Shown in pieces: positions 47,645-56,734 of a stretch of 64,000 nucleotides of DNA. The notes below the pieces were generated by a model. It searched no databases and had not been told where the DNA came from. It saw nothing but the letters and a program-made list of their open reading frames with translations. A program made the position numbers and the translations under genes. Source of the DNA: Chimaeribacter arupi (GTDB lineage Bacteria > Pseudomonadota > Gammaproteobacteria > Enterobacterales > Enterobacteriaceae); contig NZ_PJZI01000020.1 in NCBI RefSeq assembly GCF_002858805.1, forward strand, positions 26,740 to 90,739, read 5' to 3'. Every line of letters starts with the position of its first letter. Positions within the stretch are counted from its first letter, which is position 1.

Positions 47645-50600
47645 CTAGCGCATGGCGAAATAACCGCTGCTGAGCAGCCCTTCCAGCGGCTGCGGCGCGG
47701 CAACCACGTCACCCTCGATCAGGTCGATGCCCATCTCCGTCAGTTTCTGGTGGGTGGCGGGCAGGTCTACCGGCCCGGCGATCGTCTGTGCCTGTAACCG
47801 GTGGGCGGTGCCGTGCACGATATTCACCAGGATCTCGTCCATCTGGTTGCAATGTACCTGGGTCACAAATTTCGGGTCGAGTTGCAGGTAGTCCGCCAGC
47901 CCGGACGGCAGATCGCTCAGCGCCGCCAGCTGGTGGCCCGCATGGCCGATGATGATGCCGCACCCTTGCTGTTTCAGGGTTTTCAGCAGGGTTTCCGCCG
48001 CCGGCAGGTGTTGCAGCAGCACGCTTTCGTCCAGCCGGAACAGCAGCAGGGCCGGTGGGATCACCGTCTGGCGCAGGGCGCTGAACAGCGCTGCGTGCAG
48101 GGCCGGGCTGGTCAGCCCGCTTTCGCTCAGCGTCAGTGACACCGCCAGCCCTTTGCGCGCAATCTCCGGCCCATAGGCCAGCAGCACCCGCCGCACCAGC
48201 CAGGCATCCACGTTGGCCTCCATGCCCAGCAGCGCCACGGTGGCGTGGAACGCCTCATTGGTGGCCCCGGTCTCCTCGGCTGTCGCCACCTCCACCGAGA
48301 GCTGGTAGAAACAGGTGGAGAGCGGCGTTTTGGGCGGGGCCGCGGCCCGCGCCGACAGCGTCAGCTGGTTATCTTCCAGGATGCGTGCAATCTGCGCCGG
48401 GCTAAGCAGCACGCTGTCTTTCTCCAGCAGCCGCGTCTGGCGCGCCTGATACACCACCACCTGCCCGCGCCCGCTGTGTTTGGCGGCGTAACAGGCCACG
48501 TCCGCCTGTGACATCAGCTCCCCGGCGGTCAGCTGTGGATCGGCAATCAGCGTCACCCCGGCGCTGGCCCCGATGCGGTAGATCTTCTGCTCCCAGTAGA
48601 AGCGGAAGCCGTTGATTTTCTGTACCAGCACCCGTACCCGCTCATGCGCCGGTTCCAGCGCGCAGTCAAACATCAGGATGGCGAACTCGTCGCCGCCCAG
48701 CCGCGCCAGCCGGTCACTGTTGCGCAGGCTCTCCTGCATCAGCTGGCTTATCTGGCGCAGCAGTTCATCACCGGCGGCATGGCCGGCGGTATCGTTCACC
48801 GCTTTGAAACGGTCGAGATCCAAAAACGCCAGCCCGTGCTGCTGCCCCTCGTTGGCCGTGAGCATCAGCGCCTGATGCAGATCGCGCTCAAAGCTGGTGC
48901 GGTTGGGCAGGCCGGTGAGCGCATCGTGGGAGGCGTTGTAGCTCAGCTTGCGCATCAGCTCGCGGGATTTGCTGACGTCCTGCAACACCAGCACCATGCC
49001 GAGCAGCTCCTGATCCAGCGTCCTCAAGGGCGACACCGCCCGCTGGATCTCAAACGATTCGCCTTTGTTGTTGCTGAGCACCAGCGCCTGTTCAATGGCG
49101 CTGTTCAGCCCCTCGTTGGCGTCAAACGGCAGCAGGTTGGCCACCCGCGGGCCCTCCAGGCCGCGCGTCAGGTGCACCACTTCGTCAATGTGCTGCCCCA
49201 TCGCCTGTTCCGCCCGCCAGCCGGTCATCCGCTCCGCAACCGGGTTCATAAAGGTAATCGCCTTGGCGCGGTTGGTGCAGATCACCGCCTCGTTGATGGC
49301 GTCGAGGGTGATGTGCAGCCGCTCTTTCTCTTCGTGCAGTGCCTCGGTCAGCTGGTTATTGGCCTGTTCCGTCTGCTTCAGGCTGCTGATGTCCTCAATC
49401 TGCGAGATAAAATAGAGCGGGTGCTGCTGCTCATCCCGTACCAGCGACACTGCCAGCAAGGCCCACACCATCTCGCCGTCATGGCGGCGGTAGCGTTTCT
49501 CCATGCTGTAACTCTGGATTGTGCCGTCCAGCAGCGCCTGTAACTGCTGGAGATCGGAGCCGAGATCATCCGGGTGGGTGATGTCCTGGAACGTCATCTT
49601 TTTCAGGGCGTCCGCGCTGTAACCCAGCAGCGTGCACAGCGCCTGATTGACCTGCAACCAATGCCCCTGCGGTGACACCAGCGCCATGCCGATGGCGGAA
49701 TACTCCATCGCATTGCGGAAGCGGTTTTCGCTTTCCACAATGTGCGCGCGTTCAACTTTCAGCCCGTGCATCACAATGGTCATGGCGTTGGCCGGCAGCA
49801 GGATCAGCAGCAGCGGCACATAGTTGAGCAGCGGCGAGTAGGCGGGATAACGGATGTGGCTCATCTGCCCCCCGGCAATCAGCAGCGACACCATCACCGT
49901 CAGCGCGAAGAAGATCAGCTGCGCTTCCAGCCGGTGCAGGCGGATGGAGGCGGTCAGCAGCAGCAGCGAGATAAAAGCGAACGGGTAGGGCAGCCAGAAC
50001 AGCGCCAGGCAACTGCCCCCCAGCGTGCCGGCCAGCAGCAACAGCATCTCCGGCAGGCGCGGCGAATGCAGCAACCGCTGTAGCGACGCACGGTGGCAGA
50101 GCAGCCCGAGAGGCGTTACGGTCAGGATGCCGAGCGCCTCCGAAATGAACCAGATGCGAAAGCGGTTCGGCAGCAGATCGGGCGTGTTGAGGTGCGGGAT
50201 CAGCATCACGAAGGCGCTGACCATCGGGGTAAACACCACGGCGGCCAGCACAAAGGTAATCCAGCTCTTGACGTTGGCCAGCGGGTCATCGGCCGGCAAC
50301 AGGCGGCGCAACAGGGTGGCCGCCAGCACCGATTCTGCCATGTTGATCAACGTCAGCGGCAGGAAAAAGCCGGGCGGCACCCCGCAAAGCAGGTTGGCCC
50401 CGGCCATCGCAGCGGCAGACCCCAGCAGCAGTGCCGGCCAGGTACGGTGCGGGAAGCGGTAGAGCAGGGCAATCATCAGCGCAGTCGGCAGCCAGAGCGA
50501 CACGATAAGCCCGTCGACCAGGGTAAAGCGCAGGCAAAACAGCGCCAGTAAAAAGACCAGCAGGATAACGCCGCCCAGGGTGCGCCAGCCGGGGCGTTGC

Positions 50601-50704
50601 TGTTGTATCGCTGCCATCTTCAGGTTGCTTTCCACATCAGGGCCTTTTTTATCGTCGCCGCCGGACGCAGCAGACCCGGAAGCCGCAGTGTGCGGGGCAG
50701 GCAT
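47645..50704 (-). CDS. dgcE: Diguanylate cyclase DgcE (YegE)
   Basis: The 1019-residue protein has an N-terminal MASE1 membrane domain (about 45-320, 8-10 spans), two clear PAS domains (about 325-450 and 455-580) and a GGDEF domain with intact LARLGGDEFAILMF (motif near 670-674). The EAL-like C-terminal domain (about 780-1015) lacks the EAL signature and most metal ligands. It should make cyclic-di-GMP and not degrade it. K-12 DgcE (1105 residues) promotes curli and cellulose through csgD. The start is uncertain: ATG 50704 has no clear site, and an alternative in-frame ATG exists about 29 codons on. Confidence 0.9.
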   Translation of the reverse strand: MPAPHTAASGSAASGGDDKKGPDVESNLKMAAIQQQRPGWRTLGGVILLVFLLALFCLRFTLVDGLIVSLWLPTALMIALLYRFPHRTWPALLLGSAAAMAGANLLCGVPPGFFLPLTLINMAESVLAATLLRRLLPADDPLANVKSWITFVLAAVVFTPMVSAFVMLIPHLNTPDLLPNRFRIWFISEALGILTVTPLGLLCHRASLQRLLHSPRLPEMLLLLAGTLGGSCLALFWLPYPFAFISLLLLTASIRLHRLEAQLIFFALTVMVSLLIAGGQMSHIRYPAYSPLLNYVPLLLILLPANAMTIVMHGLKVERAHIVESENRFRNAMEYSAIGMALVSPQGHWLQVNQALCTLLGYSADALKKMTFQDITHPDDLGSDLQQLQALLDGTIQSYSMEKRYRRHDGEMVWALLAVSLVRDEQQHPLYFISQIEDISSLKQTEQANNQLTEALHEEKERLHITLDAINEAVICTNRAKAITFMNPVAERMTGWRAEQAMGQHIDEVVHLTRGLEGPRVANLLPFDANEGLNSAIEQALVLSNNKGESFEIQRAVSPLRTLDQELLGMVLVLQDVSKSRELMRKLSYNASHDALTGLPNRTSFERDLHQALMLTANEGQQHGLAFLDLDRFKAVNDTAGHAAGDELLRQISQLMQESLRNSDRLARLGGDEFAILMFDCALEPAHERVRVLVQKINGFRFYWEQKIYRIGASAGVTLIADPQLTAGELMSQADVACYAAKHSGRGQVVVYQARQTRLLEKDSVLLSPAQIARILEDNQLTLSARAAAPPKTPLSTCFYQLSVEVATAEETGATNEAFHATVALLGMEANVDAWLVRRVLLAYGPEIARKGLAVSLTLSESGLTSPALHAALFSALRQTVIPPALLLFRLDESVLLQHLPAAETLLKTLKQQGCGIIIGHAGHQLAALSDLPSGLADYLQLDPKFVTQVHCNQMDEILVNIVHGTAHRLQAQTIAGPVDLPATHQKLTEMGIDLIEGDVVAAPQPLEGLLSSGYFAMR

Positions 50705-50913
50705 CCACGCCCGGTGGGTGATGCCTTATACTGTGAAATAATTTATCAAAGTAATCATAGTGGTCACATTCTTTTTATGCAGAGACGCGCCCGGCACGCC
50801 GTATTCCGGCGGTAAAGGCGCGTTCTTTCCCTATTTTAGCGCAGAACTGCCGGGCCAATCGGTGTATCAGCCCGGCATAAGGGGGGTATTTCGCGGCGTG
50901 GGCCACCTGCGTG

Positions 50914-52347
50914 TTACAGCAGGAAAAGCGTGGCAAGCCCGAGGAAGATGAAAAAGCCGCCGGTGTCGGTGATGGCGGTAATCATCACGCTGGAGCCGAC
51001 CGCCGGATCGCGGCCGAAGCGCACCATCGTGGTTGGGATAAGCACGCCCATCAACGCGGCCACCAGCAGGTTCAGCACCATCGCCAGCGTCATGACTGCG
51101 CCCATCTGCCAGTCATGGTAAAGCAGCCAGGTGACGATGCCCATCAGCCCGCCCCACACCAGCCCGTTGATCAGCGCAACCCCGAGTTCACGCAGCATCA
51201 GGAAGGAGACGCTGCCGCTCTGGAGCTGGTGCAGCGCCAGCGCGCGCACAATCATGGTGATGGTCTGGTTGCCGGTGTTGCCGCCGATCCCGGCGACGAT
51301 CGGCATCAGCGCGGCCAGCGCCACCAGTTCGGAAATGGTGTGCTCAAACAGGCCGATGACCCTGGAGGCGACAAACGCCGTGCAGAGGTTGATCGCCAGC
51401 CACGCCCAGCGGTTACGCACGGCTTTGCCTACCGGTGAGAAGAGATCCTCCTCCTGGCTGAGGCCGCCCATCCGCCGCAGGTTGTTGTCACTCTCCTCGT
51501 TGACCACATCGAGGATCTCCTCCACCGTCAGGCGGCCCATCAGTTTGCCGCGCGCATCCACCACCGGGGCGGTGATCAGGTTATAGCGCTCAAACGCCCC
51601 GGCGGCATCTTCTGCTTTTTCGTCCGGTGTGAAGGTGGTCGGGTCACGGTCCATCAGCTCCGCCACGGTCATTTTCGGCGGGTGGAGCAGGATGGCGGTC
51701 AGCGGCAGTTCGCCGAGCAGGGTATTGCGCCGGTCCGTGACGAAGATTTTGTCGGTGGAGTCCGGCACACGCCCGCGTTTGCGCAGGTAACGCTGCACGG
51801 TGGCCAGCGTCACCCTGGGGCGCACGGTGACCAGTTCAAAATCCATGATGCGGCCCACGGTGTCGCGGTCAAACTTCATCACTTCGCGCACCTGGGCGCG
51901 CTGTTCCGGCTCCAGCGAGGTGAGCACCCGCCCGGTGAGGTTACGCGGCAGGTATTCAGCCAGGTAGACCTGTTCGTCAATATCCAGCGTGGCGATCGCC
52001 CGCAGCAGGTCGCGGTCGCTCATCTCTTCGATCAGGCTGTCCCAGACGGTTTCACTGGCCTCGACCAGCACCTGGCCGCGGACGGTATTGCCCACCAGCC
52101 CCCAGAGTGCCAGGCGTTCATCGCGCGGCAGCCCTTCCAGCAGATCCGCCAGGTCGGCGGCGTGCAGGCTGCGCAGCAGCAGCTGGAGTTCGGCCGTCTG
52201 GTCGAGCAGCTCGGGTGGGCTGGGCGGCGCATCGGGCGCGCGCTCCTCCAGCAAATCCTCGACCAGTTCATCATTATTTTGCAGCAGCGCCAGAATGCGG
52301 CTGCGGGTTTCCGCAAGTTTTTTGGTGTTGTGATTGGCGGCAGACAT
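50914..52347 (-). CDS. mgtE: Magnesium channel/transporter MgtE
   Basis: From the ATG at 52347 (477 residues) the protein has a cytoplasmic N domain of superhelical repeats (about 30-150), a CBS pair (about 155-285) that senses Mg2+, a plug helix and five membrane spans (about 310-477) with the pore motif GIGGNTGNQT. MgtE channels import Mg2+ when the cytosolic level falls. K-12 has no mgtE, whereas Serratia and Yersinia do. AAGGGAA precedes the start. Confidence 0.94.
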   Translation of the reverse strand: MSAANHNTKKLAETRSRILALLQNNDELVEDLLEERAPDAPPSPPELLDQTAELQLLLRSLHAADLADLLEGLPRDERLALWGLVGNTVRGQVLVEASETVWDSLIEEMSDRDLLRAIATLDIDEQVYLAEYLPRNLTGRVLTSLEPEQRAQVREVMKFDRDTVGRIMDFELVTVRPRVTLATVQRYLRKRGRVPDSTDKIFVTDRRNTLLGELPLTAILLHPPKMTVAELMDRDPTTFTPDEKAEDAAGAFERYNLITAPVVDARGKLMGRLTVEEILDVVNEESDNNLRRMGGLSQEEDLFSPVGKAVRNRWAWLAINLCTAFVASRVIGLFEHTISELVALAALMPIVAGIGGNTGNQTITMIVRALALHQLQSGSVSFLMLRELGVALINGLVWGGLMGIVTWLLYHDWQMGAVMTLAMVLNLLVAALMGVLIPTTMVRFGRDPAVGSSVMITAITDTGGFFIFLGLATLFLL

Positions 52348-52453
52348 CGGGTTCCCTTTTATATGCAACAGTGCAATCAAGCGCTAACCGGCGCGGTATC
52401 CCCTTACCGGGCTGTGATCAAGGGTAGAACATGGCAGCGGGGTGCGCTGCGGC

Positions 52454-52642
52454 TCAGTGCGAAGCGGGTGGCGGGTCGCGCGGGGGGATCGTTTGGGTGG
52501 TGGTGTGATCCAGTGGGATCAGCCGCTTCTCCTGATGGTGGGTGACCGCGCCGATCCCGGCGTAGATCATGCGCCCCAGCAGGAAGATAAAGCTGATGGC
52601 CAGAACGATTTTAGTCATGCGGACGTTTGTGCGCCGGCGCAT
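52454..52642 (-). CDS. yfgG: Small membrane protein YfgG (DUF2633)
   Basis: The 62-residue protein has one membrane span (about 10-30, MTKIVLAISFIFLLGRMIYAGIGA) and a HHQ-containing polar tail. It matches K-12 YfgG (63 residues) in RMTKIVL-ISFIF--GR-IY--GA---HHQ-K. YfgG has been linked to nickel and cobalt tolerance. GGAGA precedes the ATG at 52642. In K-12 it also lies near ppx. Confidence 0.85.
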   Translation of the reverse strand: MRRRTNVRMTKIVLAISFIFLLGRMIYAGIGAVTHHQEKRLIPLDHTTTQTIPPRDPPPASH

Positions 52643-53050
52643 ACGGTTCTCCAGAGCAGAAACCGCACCGTGTGCGGCGGGTTCCGGTAATGGGTTGATT
52701 TCATTTGAAAGTGTAAAAGCTTTTTAAAACGCCTGTCCAGTATAAAAAATAAACAGTCGCAGGCGGTACGCCCCTAAGATAGGCGATCCGCCTAAATCGC
52801 ACCTCAACAGCGGGTGAAAACAGACGCCGAAGTGTGCCTGCCATGATCCCGGTCAACAGGCACAACGATAACAGCGGCCCGGCAACGGACGCCGGGCCTA
52901 AAGGCAGCGTGTACGGGCCTAAAGGCAGCGCGTGCCGGGCCTACGGGCAGCGCGTGCCGGGCCTACGGGCAGCGCGTGCCGGGCCTACGGGCAGCGCGTG
53001 CCGAGCCTACGGGCAGCGCGTGCCGAGCCTACGGGCAGCGCGTGCCGAGC
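52643..53050. other. Gap between yfgG and mak with hairpin and tandem array
   Basis: It holds the yfgG promoter region (AT-rich, about 52700-52760), a perfect 8-bp inverted repeat GGCCCGGC/GCCGGGCC (52876-52883 and 52891-52898) and the 22-bp tandem array. Open frames across the array on the + strand are by-products of the repeat. Confidence 0.7.
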
Positions 53051-53070
53051 CTACGGGCAGCGCGTGCCGA
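52896..53070. repeat. 22-bp tandem array overlapping the 3' end of mak
   Basis: Eight head-to-tail units start at 52896 (21 bp, diverged), 52917, 52939, 52961, 52983, 53005, 53027 and 53049. Six carry CCTACGGGCAGCGCGTGCCG exactly; the first two have TAAAGG in place of TACGGG. The unit ends GG in those at 52917-52961 and GA in the four nearest mak. The last unit lies inside mak and encodes its final residues and stop on the minus strand. Confidence 0.97.
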
Positions 53071-53959
53071 GCCAGGCGGCGCCGCGCACGCCGCTGCTGT
53101 CACCGTGGAGGGCAGGCAGGATGCGGGTGGTGAAGGTATCGGTGAAGGTGTAGCGGCCGGTCAGCGCCTCCAGGCCGGGGTAGATTTCCGGCACATTGGA
53201 CAACCCGCCGCCCAGCACAATCGCACCGGGGTCCAGATGGTTGACCACCGAGGCCAGCGTGCGCGCCAGCTGGTCACGGTACAGGGCAAATTGCGCCACG
53301 GCCGCCGGATCGCCCTGGCGCATCCGCTCAATAATCGCCGCAGCGGGCAGGGTTTCGCCCTGTTGCACGGCAAACCGCTGTGACAGGCCGGTGCCGGAAA
53401 CAAAGGACTCCACGCAGTTCTGCTGCCCGCAGTAACAGGTGACCGGCGGGCCATCCTGTTCCGGTGTATAACCGGGCAGCGGGTTATGGCCGCATTCGGC
53501 GGCATTGCCGTTGTTGCCGGTGATCATGCGCTTGCCGATGCTGAGGCCGCCGCCGCAGCCGGTGCCGAGGGTCACGCCGAAGACGATTTCATGGTCACGC
53601 CCGGCACCGTCCACCGCTTCGGAGAGCGCAAAACAGTTGCCGTCATTGGCGATCGCCACCGGCTGCTGCAACTGTTCCCTGAGATCGCGCTGCAACGGCT
53701 GCCCGTTCAGCACCAGGATATTGGAGTTTTTAACCAGCCCGGTGAGGGGCGACATGCTGCCGGGCAAACAGAGGCCGATGGAAAACGGTGCGTGGTGGCG
53801 CTGACGCAGCCCCAGGATCAGCCGGCTGAGCGTGGTAAGAAATTCTGCATAGGTGGCTTTTTGCGTGGCGTGGCGCTGTTTCTCCAGCACCTCGCCCTGT
53901 TCGGAAAACAGGACTGCTTCTGTTTTTGTGCCGCCGATATCCAGCCCTAATCGATGCAT
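53051..53959 (-). CDS. mak: ROK-family sugar kinase, probable fructokinase Mak
   Basis: The 302-residue protein has the ROK nucleotide motif LGLDIGGTKTEAVLF, the zinc site (GHNPL...CYCGQQNCVE) and the catalytic DGNCFALSEA region. It follows K-12 Mak (302 residues) closely, including HGDSSGVRGAAWL at the C-terminus. Mak phosphorylates fructose and mannose. From the ATG at 53959 there is GGGAGAGA upstream; the frame's extension to 54052 covers the operator. The last codons and stop lie in a 22-bp unit that is repeated downstream. It is divergent from a LacI-type regulator. Confidence 0.88.
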   Translation of the reverse strand: MHRLGLDIGGTKTEAVLFSEQGEVLEKQRHATQKATYAEFLTTLSRLILGLRQRHHAPFSIGLCLPGSMSPLTGLVKNSNILVLNGQPLQRDLREQLQQPVAIANDGNCFALSEAVDGAGRDHEIVFGVTLGTGCGGGLSIGKRMITGNNGNAAECGHNPLPGYTPEQDGPPVTCYCGQQNCVESFVSGTGLSQRFAVQQGETLPAAAIIERMRQGDPAAVAQFALYRDQLARTLASVVNHLDPGAIVLGGGLSNVPEIYPGLEALTGRYTFTDTFTTRILPALHGDSSGVRGAAWLGTRCP

Positions 53960-54005
53960 AAGGGTCTCTCCCTGATAAATGGTAGGGATGAGCCTACGCC
54001 GCTCA

Positions 54006-54107
54006 TTTTGTTTAGTAAACAAAAAGCAGTGAAAAGGGTGATCGCTGCGCATAATGGGGAGTAATCAGGCAAAAAAGGGCAGGATGTCGCATTTTGTTTA
54101 TTAAACA
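54006..54107. promoter_or_regulatory. Twin operators in the mak/LacI-regulator divergent region
   Basis: TTTTGTTTA-G-TAAACAAAA (54006-54024) is a 19-bp palindrome with perfect 9-bp arms. TGTTTA-T-TAAACA (54095-54107) is a second copy of the same core. Their centres are 86 bp apart, close to eight helical turns. One lies on the mak side and one on the regulator side, as for a LacI-family repressor controlling both and perhaps looping the DNA. Confidence 0.75.
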
Positions 54108-54158
54108 GTTACGATGGCCGCTTCGCCTGCGCGGGCAGGCAGCAGAACAAGGGAAAGT

Positions 54159-55145
54159 ATGGCGGTCAGAATCCGGGATATTGCACAGCAGGCAGGGGTG
54201 TCCGTCGGGGCGGTGTCACGCGCGCTGAAAGGCCAGCCGGGGCTGAAAGAGGCCACGCGTACGCGCATTGTGGAGGTGGCGCGCCGGCTGGGGTATGACT
54301 TCAGCCGCCTGCAAAACAGCCCAATCAAACGTGTGCTGTTTGTGCTGCACCGCCAGCACAACATCGCGCTGGCCCTGCCGTTTTACTCGGCGGTGCTGCT
54401 GGGCGCAGAGAGTGCCTGCCGCGAACGCGGCATTGTGCTCAGCGTGCTGGCGACCAGCCCGGCGGATTCACTGGCCGCAGCGATCCGGCTGCATGAGCCG
54501 GACGCCTTTTTATGTGCCGGATACCTGGAGCCGGAACGGCTGGCGCTGCTGAAGGCGAGCGGCAAACCGGTGGTGCTGGCTGACCTGTGGCAGCCCGGCC
54601 TCGCCGCCATTAACCCGGACAACCAGCAGGGCGGCTATCTGGCGACCCGCCACCTGATCGATCTCGGCCGCCGCCGCATCGCGTTTCTGACCCGCTCGCT
54701 GGCCCATTTCAGTTTGCGCGAGCGGGAAAAGGGTTACCGGCAGGCGCTGTTTGAGGCGCAAATCCTCAACGATCCGGCACTCGAGGTGGTGGCCCCGCCG
54801 GGTGATGAGACGGAAGAGGGGCTGGCGCAGGCGGTGCGGCACTTGCTGGCGCTGCCGGTGCCCCCGGACGCGCTGTTTGCCTGTAATGATGCGGTGGCGC
54901 TGATTGCGCTGCGGGTGTGCCGTGAGGCGGGTATCCGGGTGCCGGAGCAACTGGCGATAGTGGGGTTTGATGATATTGAGGCGGCGGCGCAGGTGGTGCC
55001 GTCGCTGACCACGCTGGCGGTGGACAAAGCCGCGCTGGGGCGGCAGGCGGTAGAGATGTTGCTGGCCGGGCCGGAAGAACCGCCGCCGCAGCGGCAGTTA
55101 CCGGTGACGCTGGTAGTGCGCGGCAGCAGCCAATCCACAACGTGA
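54159..55145 (+). CDS. LacI-family transcriptional regulator
   Basis: The 328-residue protein has an N-terminal helix-turn-helix (IRDIAQQAGVSVGAVSRALKG, about 4-24), a hinge helix and a periplasmic-binding-protein-like effector domain, with FACNDAVALIAL and VGFDDIEAAAQVVPSLTTLAVDK as usual. The ATG at 54159 has GGGAAAG upstream; the frame extends to 54114 without conservation. It probably represses mak and itself in answer to a sugar or sugar phosphate. Its closest named relative is not clear to me. Confidence 0.88.
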   Translation: MAVRIRDIAQQAGVSVGAVSRALKGQPGLKEATRTRIVEVARRLGYDFSRLQNSPIKRVLFVLHRQHNIALALPFYSAVLLGAESACRERGIVLSVLATSPADSLAAAIRLHEPDAFLCAGYLEPERLALLKASGKPVVLADLWQPGLAAINPDNQQGGYLATRHLIDLGRRRIAFLTRSLAHFSLREREKGYRQALFEAQILNDPALEVVAPPGDETEEGLAQAVRHLLALPVPPDALFACNDAVALIALRVCREAGIRVPEQLAIVGFDDIEAAAQVVPSLTTLAVDKAALGRQAVEMLLAGPEEPPPQRQLPVTLVVRGSSQSTT

Positions 55146-55164
55146 AAAGGCGCTGCCGTGGCGG

Positions 55165-56730
55165 TCAGGCGTCGGGCGCGTCTGCCTCGGGGCCGCCGTC
55201 AGCCGGCTCTTCTTCCGCAATGTGCAGCTTCCAGCCGGTCACGTCATGCCAGTATTCCTGCTCGCGCTCAATGTCGAGCTGCACCAGCATATTCTGCGAG
55301 AGATACCCGGCCGGGAAGGTCAGCGTCCAGTGGTTGTCGTCCGTCTCCAGCCGCAGGGTTTCCGGCGTGGTGGTGGACTGGCGCTGGTTGTTCAGCAACG
55401 CGCCCAGGCGCAGCAGCTGAATCATCGGCAGGTACTCTTTTTTGCGGAACAGGTTCAGGCGCGGCAACTCTTCCAGCTTGATCGCTTTGCGGTGCAGCCG
55501 CACCATCGCCGCCAGCAGTATCTGCTGCTCCTGGTTGAAGCCCGGCAGGTTGGTGTTTTGCAGGATATACGCGGAGTGGCGATGCATACCGGTATGGTTG
55601 ATGCTCAGCCCCACCTCATGCAGCAACGCCGCCCACTTCAGCAGCGCTTCCAGTTGCGGATGCACCAGCTTCGGGTTCTGCGCCTGCCACTGGTTGTAAA
55701 GGTGGACGCTGGTGTCCAGCACGCGGCGCGCCTGTTCACGGTCAATGTTGTAGTGGTCGGCCAGGCTGCGGGCGGTGCGGCTGCGGATGTCCTGATGACG
55801 GAAGCGGCCTTCCATCTCATACAGCACCCCTTCACGCAATGCGCCGTCTGACAGGCGCAGCGATTTCAGCGCCAGCGCATCAAACACGCCGCACAGGATC
55901 GCCAGCCCCGGCACAAACACCGTTTTACGATCCTCAGAGAGGCCCGGCAGGCTCAGGGATTTGACGTTTTTGAACTTCAATACCTGCGCCACCAGCGACT
56001 CCAGCCGCTCCGGGGTGATCAGGCCATCTTTTTCGCCGCTCTCCACCAGCACTTCCACAATCGCTTTGATGGAGCCGGAGGCCCCCAGCGCATACTGCCA
56101 GCCCTGGATGCGGTACTGCCATGCCAGTGTCTCCAGCTTTTGCGCCGCCGCCAGGCGGGCGCGGCGGAAGTTAGCCGGGTTCACTTCCCCGTCCCGGAAG
56201 AAGATCTGGGCGAAGCTCACACAGCCCATCCGGCGGCTTTCTGCCAGCAACGGCTCAAAATCTTCACCGATCACCAGCTCCGTGGAGCCGCCGCCGATGT
56301 CCACCACCAGCTTGCGCCCTTTTTCCGGCTGGGTGTGCTCGACACCCATGAAAATCAGGCGCGCTTCCTCCTGCCCGGAGATGATCTCAATCGGGTAGGG
56401 GATCACCTCGGCGGCACGTTGCAGGAACTCTTCCGCATTGACCGCCTCACGCAGGGTGTGGGTGCCGACAATGGTGACATTGTCCGGCGAGAAGCCCTGG
56501 AGCCGTTCGGCAAACAGCGCCAGACAGGCCAGGCCGCGTTGCATGGCTTCTTCACTCAGTACGTTGCGGCTGTCCAGCCCGTCAGCCAGGTGCACCCGCT
56601 GTTTCAGGCGGCCGAGCACCTGCAGTGCCCCGTTGACCACCCTGGCGATCACCATATGGAAGCTGTTCGAGCCCAGATCGACGGCGGCAATCTCCTGGGG
56701 TTTGGCAGAAGGAATGTGTTGTAACGGCAT
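55165..56730 (-). CDS. ppx: Exopolyphosphatase
   Basis: Ppx releases phosphate from the ends of long polyphosphate and also hydrolyses pppGpp. The 521-residue protein (K-12 513) has [31 protein letters not shown] and the GASGSIKAI region of the Ppx/GppA fold, then an HD-like domain (about 320-500, [22 protein letters not shown]). It follows ppk after 4 bp, in the same operon. Confidence 0.97.
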   Translation of the reverse strand: MPLQHIPSAKPQEIAAVDLGSNSFHMVIARVVNGALQVLGRLKQRVHLADGLDSRNVLSEEAMQRGLACLALFAERLQGFSPDNVTIVGTHTLREAVNAEEFLQRAAEVIPYPIEIISGQEEARLIFMGVEHTQPEKGRKLVVDIGGGSTELVIGEDFEPLLAESRRMGCVSFAQIFFRDGEVNPANFRRARLAAAQKLETLAWQYRIQGWQYALGASGSIKAIVEVLVESGEKDGLITPERLESLVAQVLKFKNVKSLSLPGLSEDRKTVFVPGLAILCGVFDALALKSLRLSDGALREGVLYEMEGRFRHQDIRSRTARSLADHYNIDREQARRVLDTSVHLYNQWQAQNPKLVHPQLEALLKWAALLHEVGLSINHTGMHRHSAYILQNTNLPGFNQEQQILLAAMVRLHRKAIKLEELPRLNLFRKKEYLPMIQLLRLGALLNNQRQSTTTPETLRLETDDNHWTLTFPAGYLSQNMLVQLDIEREQEYWHDVTGWKLHIAEEEPADGGPEADAPDA

Positions 56731-56734
56731 AGTC

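Noticed and set aside
52896..53070. CRISPR array
   Set aside because: The 22-bp units are directly adjacent with no spacers, and there are no cas genes.
52834..53153. Overlapping + strand frames with repeated GLRAARAGPTGSACRAY-like peptide
   Set aside because: They are translations of the 22-bp tandem array (three units equal 22 codons); no ribosome binding site.
55140..55175. Terminator between the LacI regulator and ppx
   Set aside because: The GC-rich stem is bulged and only four T follow on the minus strand; too weak to list.
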